Positions 55,690-64,000 of a stretch of DNA of 64,000 bases are shown one piece after another; the stretch's first letter is position 1; every line of letters starts with the position of its first letter. The translations under genes were made by a program, and so were the position numbers. This DNA comes from Phytophthora quininea (taxonomy: Eukaryota > Oomycota > Peronosporomycetes > Peronosporales > Peronosporaceae): assembly GCA_011947345.1 (NCBI GenBank), contig JAAVTG010000362.1, positions 1 through 64,000 on the forward strand, read 5' to 3'. A model generated the notes under the pieces. The model did no database searches, had not been told where the DNA came from, and worked only from the letters and a program-made list of their open reading frames with translations.

Positions 55690-57225
55690 ATGGAGAACAG
55701 CGCACAGAAGCTCTGGCGCGCCGCGGCAGGTGCGTTCGCTGTAGTGGCCTTGTTTGTACTCGTCTGCTCTATCCATCGACCGTCCTGCACGCCCTGGAGC
55801 GCCCCAATATCCAACTTAAATGATAGTAAAATGTATATTTATCTAACGTTTATCATGCTTATAATTTACAGAGAAACTAGCGGCCGCAGATTTTCTGATC
55901 GTTGCTACTGGCGCAGGATTCTCAGCTGACTCTTCTCTTCCAGTCTACGCGTACGAAATTCACGTATCCATTATGGAATCATCATTATTATGACCTTATT
56001 TCTATACATATACGTTCTTGAAAAACTAGGGACATTGCCAAGGTGGACATCTACGACGAAATGGGAGTCGAGTACCAGGATCTGTGCGATCCTTACATGT
56101 TAGAAGAGGACGAAGAGATTTTCTACGGCTTCTGGGGAAGCTGCACCAATTCCTACAGAGACGCTCAGCACCATCGCGGGTACCAGATTCTCAAGAAGTG
56201 GAGGGACCGAATCCGCACGAAGGGCAGTGCTAACAGTGGCAGCAGCCAGGACGAGAAGAGAGCGGCCTTTAGAAAGACATTCGACAAGCTCTGCAAGCTG
56301 GAGGCACTTCCAGGAGAAGTGGAGCTGGAGGCGATCACCAACGACCGTTTTTTCATTTACAGCTCCAATGTATGTGTCTAAAGCTGCAGAGTATGAATTA
56401 TTGATGCTTAGTGGATTTGGCTGTTGCAGGTGGACGCGCATTTCCATCGTGACTTTGACAGCAAGGAGATTTACGAGCTTCACGGAACTGTGGAGAAGTG
56501 GCAGTGCGCTGGCGACGTCGAGACCAACTCCCGAGAGCCGTGTGCGAAGCTCTGGAAACTCCCAGAAGACTACCGTTTTGAATTGGATGTGGCAACGATG
56601 AGAGCTCCAGGAGGTGCCCCCACCACATGCCCCAGTTGCGGAGGCAAAGGCCGACCGAACGTCCTAATGTTTCACGATAATCAGTGGATTGCGAACGTTT
56701 CTGAAGAGGTATGTGTCAATATGTATTATGGATGTTTTGTACAGCACTTACGCATTGGTGCAACAACATAGAACCGATACGTTGTGTGGGAGTTGGTCAT
56801 GGAAGAGGTAAGGCATTGCCATCCTATCGGTTATTTGGCAGCGGCACTAAAGTCATTTATTTATTCCCCGCAGATGCTACAAGAAGATCCGAGTTTGAAC
56901 CTTGTTGTACTGGAGATCGGATGCGGGATGCGGGTTCGTACTACGAAGTTTTTTTGCTCAGCGCATGCTGAATCTAACGTAGCAGCACTCGCGCTTGGAC
57001 CACTAGGTGCCGTCTGTCCGTAGGGAAACCGAAATGGTCGTCGCTGACGTGATAGAGGCCTGCGGACGTCCTCAGGCCACACTGATCCGAGTGAACCCAG
57101 ACTTTCCCAAATGTGACAACCCTGTCATTCTGATGAACGATCGATTCCTCTCCATCCCGTCCAAGGGCTTAGAAGCTTTGGAAGGAATCGACCAGGAACT
57201 CACCAACATGCGCAACTCAAGTTAG
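55690..57225 (+). CDS. Divergent SIR2-family protein with N-terminal membrane anchor
   Basis: Seven exons (55690-55825, 55872-55950, 56030-56369, 56430-56708, 56772-56807, 56874-56933, 57007-57225) join in frame to 382 residues. An N-terminal hydrophobic segment (FAVVALFVLVCSIH) precedes the NAD-binding 'ATGAGFSADSSLPVY'. Also seen: 'SSNVDAHFHR' (place of the TQNIDxLH motif), 'YELHGTVEKWQC' with the catalytic His, zinc Cys (C...C and CPSCGGKGRPNVLMF), and 'VLEIGCGMRV'/'IRVNPDF' for the later NAD and substrate-binding strands. The canonical SGIPDFR is replaced by SLPVYADIA and an insertion ('CTNSYRDAQHHRGYQ') follows. So it is an atypical sirtuin; NAD use is likely, deacetylation uncertain. 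Confidence 0.8.
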
Positions 57226-57280
57226 AGGGCTACGAAAGTGTGACGTGGGGTGGAAAATGAGAGATCCCAATTTTGTGCTG

Positions 57281-58410
57281 CTACATGGCGACTGGGTTGG
57301 ACACGTCGGTATTGAACTCGAACCCCACGAACTTTTCTTGGTCCTCCGGACTGATACGCTCGCTTGGTCGCGAATTCACCTGCAGGACGTCGTCAAAGTC
57401 CTCCGCAGCTGTGTCGCAGTTGGCCTTCTTTTCATCGACGATGGGGACAAACGGAGGAGGGAGCGTTTGTGCGAGATACGCGTCCCAGGAGAAATCCTGC
57501 AGCCACTTGTGGTTCTTTATCTCCGAAACTCCACCCGTTCCTGCTCCGAGACGCTGTGGCTCTATTGGATGCAGCAAGCCTCGCAGAAACGACTGACAGC
57601 TTGGGGAAAGTTTAGGACTGAGATCTGACGCGGACTCTAACAGTTGTAACGGGTAGTAGTTGTCGTGTGCAGATTCCAGGAACTCTTTCATGACATCCGG
57701 GCATTTTTCAAGATGCGAGCGCACGCCTCCTTCCCAAGGTCGTTTCCCAACAATTAGCTCGTAAGTCAACACGCCTAGACTGAAGAAATCGGAAGGAATA
57801 CCGTGATCTGTCGAGCCTCGGAAGATCTCGGGAGCCATATACGCCACCGTTCCACTTCGACTTTGATATCGCAAGGTGGGAGTTTGCACTGAAATGCCCA
57901 AATCCGTGAGTCGAGGATACCCTTTCTCGTCAAGAATGACATTTTCAGGCTTGACGTCGCGATGGAGGATTTTGAGGCCATGCAGATATTCCAGCGACAG
58001 TAAAATCCCAGCAGTGTAAAATTTGGCCTCCTGTTCCGAGAAGCCGTTCTGGCGAGTAAAGCCGAGGTGATATTTGAGGTCTCCACCGAGGAGCAGGTCC
58101 ATGACGACGTAACAATTGTACTGGTCCTGAAATGTGTGGTTTATGCGGACGATTAAGGGGCTGCGAACTTGAGTGAGCAGATTTCGTTCGTTCCAGATCA
58201 TGCTGACGCAGTTTTGACTGATCACGGTGGACTTGGAAAGCGTCTTCATGGCCATCCACTTTGGGGGCTTTGACTTTTTGCGGATCACCGCATTCACTTT
58301 GCCAAAACCTCCTTGGCCGACGATGCGATGGATTTCGAAATGGTTGATAGATAACTTTTGGGGTCATAAGGCGTGCTGTCGCCACGTAACAAGCTGCAGC
58401 CAGAGCCCAT
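57281..58410 (-). CDS. STK32/YANK-like AGC-type protein kinase, predicted myristoylated
   Basis: ATG 58410-58408 gives MGSGCSLL, a myristoylation plus palmitoylation-like N-terminus as in YANK kinases. Kinase motifs: 'IVGQGGFGKV' (G loop), 'MAMKTLSK' (Lys), 'VVMDLLLGGDLKYHL', 'HRDVKPENVIL' (HRD), 'LTDLGI' (DLG instead of DFG), 'AYMAPEIF', and C-terminal 'WDAYLAQTLPPPFVP' as in the YANK tail. One frame change at an A4 run near 58362 separates N-terminus from the G loop; one added A repairs it. It converges with the sirtuin-like gene, stops 55 bp apart. Membrane-linked signalling kinase; substrates unknown. Confidence 0.85.
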
Positions 58411-58547
58411 TGATGACCTTCGCGCTTGGTCGTTCCCAGTCTGTCATACCACTATCACAACTCAGTGCAACGACAGTTATAGCACGCCCGAAATACTGGA
58501 ATTTCACAAACAGGAGTTCAGGTGTGAGCCATGTTTGCTAAAACTGC

Positions 58548-60005
58548 TTACTCGGCAGCGTGGATGACGCCCAAGTTTGCCTTCCAGTCTGCCAAGATTG
58601 CTTCTTCGTCGTCCTGATGGAAAGGAATGGGTTAGAGAGACGCTTTCTGTTCAAGACATGACGACCTGGAAAACGTACTGCAGAAAGCGAGACTTCGTGC
58701 TGGAGGACGTGGCTGAAAATCTCCTCGGCTAGATGCTCGAACGCGACCTCGTCTCCAGCAACGACCAGTCCGGACAACTCGGCCACAGCTACGCGAAAGC
58801 GCCCTGTATAGACCCTCGTCTCGCCATTCTCGGCGTCAGCGCCAGGGAATAATCCCACTCCGTTTTCGCACTGCTGCTGACGCGGGAAGATGAACACCGC
58901 CGTGCCTACGATCAGCAAGTTATGCGGGATTCCTTTAGCCTGCAGGATTTCCAGCAACTGCCATGCGACGTCGACAGCGTCCATCGCATTGCTTTTTGAA
59001 TTCTCAGGCTCAACGACATAGCACGTTGTCTTCCAGCTTGGCAACGACTTTACGGCCACCCCACCGACGCGGAACAGCTCTTTTCTCGGCTGAGCTACGA
59101 CGGGGAAGCTCCTGCTAGTGGCAGCATTCTCAACGCGGGGGAAGAAGTACCCTTGGAGATGGAAGTGATTGACAGACGACCACGCCCCAGAGCTGTTGAA
59201 ACCTACAAAACCAATTAGTTCTCGTCCACAGTATCTGCTAGATATCTACCCAGCACACCCAACGTAAAGTCCTCTCGGTTTATACGCTGAGAGAGGCTAA
59301 GCGCGTATTCCAGGAAGTGCTTCTCCAGCTTCTGCTGCTTAACGTCGTTCAGATTGGGGACGAAGAGGAAGTGTCCTGGCACCTGTAAAATACGCAAGGA
59401 AATCACCCCAACACCGCAAAAAATCACTACAACACACAAAAACGTACCAAAGGAGCCACGTTGACGAGGATAAAGTGGCGAGCGTCGTCAGCAGCGTCCA
59501 CAACTTGCACCGACGGGAGACTCTTGTCATCGTCCATTACAAAACGCAGTCCGCACAGGAACTCGCTCCTCCTAAAAATCAGTTCTCCATCAGAATTGTG
59601 TTGCAGCTGTAGAATTCGTGGGACTCACTTGGCCTTGGTAAAGTTGAACGCCGACGCCGCCGGTTTGACTGGGGCCATCTTGGTGGCGTTCAGCAGCTGC
59701 TTATCCACCGGTCGTTTGTTCTACGGAAGTGCCTGCATTAATACAACACAATACTCTGCTATGTCGGACGTGTCGTCACCTTGAGGTGGTTGGGATTGAA
59801 CTGCACCACCAGTCCCAACTCCCCGGAACGCGGCGACGAAGCGTGTCGTCCACGTTCGTCCGCAGCACACCTGTCGAATGCGAAGGCGACGTCCAGTTAG
59901 TTTGGAGAGGCTCGGCTACTGTATACGACGGCCCTAGTGAGCACAACCTTCAGCCGCCGCGAGGTCCCATCGATGCAGTAGCAGATCCGTCAGATCCGTC
60001 GCCAT
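58548..60005 (-). CDS. GDP-hexose phosphorylase (VTC2 / GDPGP1 family)
   Basis: HIT-superfamily enzyme that splits GDP-D-glucose or GDP-L-galactose with phosphate. Exons: 60005-~59948 (MATDLTDLLLHRWDLAAAEG), 59871-59780 ('GLVVQFNPNHLK'), 59720-59629 ('NKRPVDKQLLNATKM', 'AFNFTKAK'), ~59573-59448 ('FILVNVAPL'), ~59386-59250 ('VPGHFLFVPNLNDV', 'FTLGVLG'), then the exon starting near 59204 ('NSSGAWSSVNHFHLQGYFFP'), last exon ~58609-58548 ('LADWKANLGVIHAAE'). HFHLQ is the catalytic His triad-like site. One frame change at a G4 run near 59825. All GDPGP landmarks are present, so function is probable. In plants VTC2 commits to ascorbate; here animal-type GDP-glucose repair is the other option. Confidence 0.85.
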
Positions 60006-60199
60006 CTCCCTTTTACGTGAACTTTGTCAGTATTGCCAGGGTCCCTACCAAAATCTAAGAACAACCTCCGAAACACAAGCTCTGTCGTACTGAGTGTCGT
60101 GGCGGTCGCACTTGCTCGCATGAGTCTGTAGCTTGGGAGCTGTGGCATCGAGAGCGGTTTGTATCGCGCGGTAGTCACGCTGTATTACCGCCATTCCTC

Positions 60200-60590
60200 A
60201 ATCGGCATCGTCAGGGACGATGTCTCGGTTCCTCATTTGGCGACGCTGCCGACTTTGCAACAACGAATGGGAGATCTGCTTTCGGTAAAGAGGAACGAAT
60301 AGCCCGTCAGCTTCGACACTTAAACAGCTCGCGGAAAAAGCAGTCGCAGCCCAGAAAGCCGGTCGCCACACTGTCCAAGTTGTCCACTCTGTCCAAGAAG
60401 GTTCGAAAGCTCACGTGGCCAACGCCATGGGCAGCTCCCGCATCAGACTGAGAATGGAGGTCTGGTATTACTACAGGACTCCTCCCACTAACGTGTGGAA
60501 AAGTTGGGACTTTGAGGCGCAAAAGCTCCTCGTCAACACCCACACTTCAACTACTGGGTTTAGTACACGGAGGCGTGGATAAACCGCAGC
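60200..60590 (+). pseudogene. Effector remnant with EER and WY-like C-terminus
   Basis: 'AFGKEERIARQL' has an EER at ~60290-60298, followed by 'SKLSTLSKKVRKLTW' until TGA at 60450. In another frame 'RLRMEVWYYYRTPPTNVWK' (~60440-60505) matches the remnant at 33656-34042 on the minus strand. No clear signal peptide or RxLR remains upstream. Two frames and a stop suggest decay. Confidence 0.5.
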
Positions 60591-60608
60591 CAGCCGGTGA
60601 CTGTACTC

Positions 60609-61569
60609 TTACGGACCGATTCCAGTCTCAGCGGCGCCAATAACTCCACCGTCACACGAGATCACGGTGCCGGTGATCCATCCCGATGCTTTCGACGCCA
60701 GGAAAATGGCAAGACCGGCCATGTCGGAGTCTCTCCCCATGCGCTCGATCGGCGCCGCGTTCTCCATGTCATTGAAGGATTTACCCGTCACGTAGGCGAT
60801 GCCTTCAGTCATTACGGACGGAACAAAGTCCCGGAGCGATCGCATTCACCAGAATGTGGCCGCCATTGGGACGACGAGCCAACTTGGCAGCAAGCACTTT
60901 CGTCATGTGATGGACAGCCCCTTGGACGTGTCATAGGCTACAGTATTAATCATTTGCGGCATGAAGCCGGCGATCGACCCCAAGTTGATGATCCGAGCCC
61001 CATCAGGCGATGTACCAGCAACGTCCAACAACGGCAGAAGGTAGTTGATGAGGTGGAACGGAGACGTCACGTTCAAGGACAAAACCTTGTTCCAGTCTGC
61101 AGGAGATAGCGAGAGCAGTAGCGGGTGGAGCGGAAAAAAAAAAGAGCATTTTGACGACCAACCTTCTTCTGGAGTTTCCACACCACCAACCACCCCCACC
61201 GCAGAGTTATTGATGAGGACATCCACTCTGGATTCCTTCTTGGCAATCTCTTCGGCCAGTTCTTTGCAAGCAGCTTCCGTCATCAGATCTGCTTGAAGCT
61301 GAGCACCAAAGAGAAGTTAGCAAACCGGAAAACAAGTAATCGTCATTTTAAAACGTTGATGTTGTACCGGAATGCAGTGACCTGGTCCTTTGGCGTTGAG
61401 TTCGTCGGCTGTAGCCTCGCAGACGTCGATGGTTCTAGAAGCGATGTAGACTTTGGCCCCGTTCTGCACGAAGCCGTCGGCCATCATCTTGCCGATTCCA
61501 CGACCCTCCGGTGATCACGACCACTTTATCTTTGACGTCGAACAGACTGGTGAGGTGGAGAGAGCTCAT
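60609..61569 (-). CDS. Short-chain dehydrogenase/reductase 1
   Basis: ATG 61569-61567 (MSSLHLTSLFDVKDKVVVITGG), nearly the same start as SDR 3. NAD(P)-binding G-loop, 'DVLINNSAVG' and active-site 'SIAGFMPQMINTVAYDTSK' (Ser, Tyr-x-x-x-Lys) are present, with two short introns around ~61365-61295 and ~61160-61105. Frame changes: in the G-loop/early region (~61510), at a G4 run after 'YDTSKG' (~60924), and after 'NAIAPG' (~60838). The end 'ASGWITGTVISCDGG' is the SDR C-terminus. Likely a classical SDR oxidoreductase of FabG-like type; substrate unknown. It is the most damaged of the three. Confidence 0.75.
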
Positions 61570-61990
61570 TGTCTTGGATACACTGCTCAGAGGATACTGT
61601 ACGTGAGTGGCGAATTGAGTTGTGAGGGCACAACGGAGACCGTCGACGGACTTCAAATCAGTTCGCCGTCAAAAGTACCTCTTTCAAAGGGGTGAAACAG
61701 TTTAAGACATACAATAATGTCCATGACATCCGTCCTGTAGACCACAACAATACCTGTCTTGGTCTTGCTGAGATCTCGGGAAATCGCAACCTTTTATTGC
61801 ATTGAACTCTGAATTTTTCATTATTTCCAAGGCTTCGACGCGACCTGGTTCACTTCGTATTCACCCACATCACTAGTACAATGGTCATGCATATCTCAAC
61901 AATCGACCAACTGTGAATTTGGATAGTGACAAGAAGAGCTTCAACGTCCCAGCAAAGTCCATGGGGTCATTCGCTGCCATTCCATCCTCG
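61570..61990. other. Intergenic between SDR 1 and SDR 2
   Basis: No gene; about 420 bp with AT-rich part (61,790-61,880). Promoter region of SDR 1 and terminator side of SDR 2. Confidence 0.5.
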
Positions 61991-63020
61991 TTACAGCTTG
62001 CACTGGCCAACGCCAGTCTCCGCAGCGCCAATCTCGCCGCCATCGCTCGCAATGACCATGCCTGTGATCCATCCGGACGCCTTGGAGGCCAAGAAAATGG
62101 CCAGTCCAGCCATGTCCGAGTCGTGGCCGAAGCGCTCGATGGGCAGCGTCTTCTGCATCTCGTTGAACGACTTCCCGGTCACGTGGGCGATGCCTTGCGA
62201 CATCTTGGACGGCACCAGTCCCGGCGCAATGGCGTTCACCAGAATGTGGCCACCATTCGGTCGACGAGCCAATTTGGCGGCCAAAACCCTCGTCATGTGG
62301 TGCACCGCCGCCTTGGACGTGTCATAGGCGATCGTGTTGATCATTTGGGGCATGAGGCCAGCGATGGAGCCGACATTAATGACTCTGGAAGCGTCTTCCG
62401 AAACGGCAGCCTCGTCCAGGAGAGGCAGCAAGTACCGCGTCAAGTGGAAGGGAGACGTCACATTCAACGCCAAAACCTTGGTCCAAGCTGCCAACACAAA
62501 GTAAACCTAATACCTGTCCGTAACGTAATTGCGGGGAAAGAACATCTTGTACCTGCTTCTGGGGTGTTTTCAATGTCTCCTCCCCAGGCGATGCCTGAGT
62601 TGTTGATGAGCACGTCCACTTTCTTCTCCCGCTTGGCGATCTCCTCGGCCAAATGCTTGCACGCCGCCTCCGACAGCAAATTTGCTTGCAACTGGAGTGT
62701 AACAAGAAGTTAATACAATAGTGTAAAACTCTGTTTTTCCTTACGGGGATGCATTTGCCAGGCCCCTTGTCGTTGAGCTCTTTGGCCGTCGCCTCGCAGG
62801 CCTGGAGGTTGCGGGAGGCGATGTAGACTCGGGCCCCGTTCTGCACGAAGCCGTCCGCCATCATCTTGCCGATGCCGCGGCCGCCTCCGGTGATGACCAC
62901 CACCTTGTCCGCTACATTGAACAGCTCGCTGTTGCGCAGGAGCTCATCTTGCTCCAGCCTCGGATACGAAAAATGCTGCATCAACACTTTTGAATACAAA
63001 ATCCAAGTCAACTGTAGCAT
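61991..63020 (-). CDS. Short-chain dehydrogenase/reductase 2
   Basis: Three exons: 63020-62745, 62691-62553, 62487-61991, joined in frame with GT..AG introns, 303 residues from ATG 63020 or 290 from ATG 62981. Motifs: TGGGRGIG (nucleotide), 'DVLINNSGIAWGG', 'VGSIAGLMPQMINTIAYDTSK' (catalytic Ser, Tyr, Lys), 'NAIAPGLVPSKM', 'ASGWITGMVIASDGG'. Classical SDR, similar to 3-oxoacyl-ACP/RhlG-type reductases. Only about 20-55 bp separate its start from the SDR 3 stop. Intact. Confidence 0.88.
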
Positions 63021-63037
63021 GTTTCCAAAAAGTCTTG

Positions 63038-63933
63038 TTACAGTTTGGCGCCGACGCCCGTCTCGGTCGTGTACACTTGTCCTCCGTCTGAGGCGATGAC
63101 CATGCCAGTGATCCAGCCAGAGGCCTTGGAGGCCAAGAAGATGGCGAGTCCGGCCATGTCAAAGTCCTTGCCGTAGCGCTCGATGGGGATGCTCTTCCCC
63201 ATTTCGTCCATGCCCAATCCAGTGACCACCGAGATGCCGTTGGACATTTTGGACGGCACGAGGCCCGGGGCGATGGCGTTGACGAGGATGTGGCCGCCGT
63301 TGGGGCGACGCGCCAGTTTGGCGGCCAGCACGCGCGTCATGTGGTGCACGGCGGCCTTAGATGTGTCGTACGCGATCGTGTCGATCTGCTGCGGCATGAG
63401 CCCTGCCACCGACCCGACATTGATGACGCGCGCGGCGTCCGACGAGGTGGCGGCAGCGTCCAGCAGCGGCAGCAGGAACTTGGTCAAATGGAAGGGAGAC
63501 GTGACGTTGACGGTCAGGACCTTGTTCCAGGCCGACTCTGGGTGGTGGTCGAAGTCCCCGCCCCACGACACGCCCGAGTTGTTGATCAGCACGTCGATCT
63601 TGGTCTCTCGCTGGGCAATTTGCTGGGCCAGCTCCTTGCAACCAGCCTCACTCAGCAGGTTGGCCTGCAACTGTTGGATGTTGGAAAAGAGTTAGTGTCG
63701 ATCGGATACCAACTAACTAGTGAACGTACGGGGATGCATTGGCCTGGTCCTTTGGCGGTCAGTTCCTTGGCGGTGGCCTCGCAGGCCTCTAACCGACGAG
63801 AGGCGACGTAGACTTTGGCCCCGTTCTGCACGAAGCCGTCCGCCATCATCTTGCCGATGCCTCGACCCCCGCCAGTGATGACCACCACTTTGTCTTTGAC
63901 GTCGAAGAGCGTGGAGAGACCGAGCGAGCTCAT
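63038..63933 (-). CDS. Short-chain dehydrogenase/reductase 3
   Basis: Two exons, 63933-63730 and 63670-63038, 278 residues, no break. TGGGRGIG, 'DVLINNSGVSWGG', 'VAGLMPQQIDTIAYDTSK', 'NAIAPGLVPSKM', 'ASGWITGMVIASDGGQ'. It lacks the second intron of SDRs 1 and 2 (the frame runs from 'FDHHPESAWNKVL' without interruption). Same family as its neighbours, probably produced by tandem duplication. Substrate unknown. Confidence 0.88.
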
Positions 63934-64000
63934 GGCAGCAACACTTTTCGACTTGCGCTTGGTCGAGTGAATTGGATTGTGATGACATTAGCGCGGCTCA

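Overview
The window looks like nuclear DNA of a Peronosporales oomycete, most likely a Phytophthora. Several signs point there: a cluster of short secreted proteins carrying RxLR and dEER motifs, introns of 45-75 bp with GT/AG borders, oomycete-style Inr/FPR core promoters, a p25-alpha (TPPP-like) protein expected of a flagellate, and a transposon load of Copia, PiggyBac-like, Crypton, MULE-type and Fanzor sequences. I cannot name the species from the sequence alone.

Layout. 1-1.1 kb: the 5' part of a serine-rich protein with a SUMO-interaction-like motif, running off the left edge. 2.3-10.4 kb: two inverted copies of a secreted 2OG-Fe(II)-oxygenase-like gene around a 3.85 kb PiggyBac-like element. 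10.7-13.4 kb: a p25-alpha protein and a five-TM Tweety-like membrane protein. 13.7-16.4 kb: a broken Fanzor (eukaryotic TnpB homologue) split by a Copia LTR fragment. 17.6-21.8 kb: housekeeping genes (coiled-coil membrane protein, histidinol dehydrogenase, a small basic KOW/SH3-like protein, and a protein with two nucleoside-2-deoxyribosyltransferase-like domains). 23.5-28.5 kb: a decayed Copia element. 29.8-32.4 kb: an M1 aminopeptidase. 33.2-40.2 kb: effector remnants, a young Copia element, and a MULE-like MITE inserted in a gene fragment. 40.2-52.9 kb: an RxLR-type effector cluster (two intact, three with one-base breaks, two clear pseudogenes, one faint remnant) wrapped around UFD1 and a multi-pass membrane protein. 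53.2-55.3 kb: a Crypton. 55.7-64 kb: a divergent sirtuin, an STK32/YANK-like kinase, a GDP-hexose phosphorylase of the VTC2/GDPGP1 family, an effector remnant, and three tandem short-chain dehydrogenases.

How it works together. The housekeeping genes (HisD, UFD1, aminopeptidase, GDPGP, kinase) have no shared pathway and simply sit in gene islands. The gene-sparse, repeat-rich stretches between them hold the effector-type genes and all the mobile elements, the usual two-speed arrangement of Phytophthora genomes.

Caution on data quality. At least a dozen conserved genes are interrupted by single-base frame changes, and nearly all of them look like a mononucleotide run that is one base too short. 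Most of these are probably sequence errors, so a frameshift alone should not be read as a pseudogene here. Genes with in-frame stops or insertions are labelled pseudogenes on that stronger evidence.
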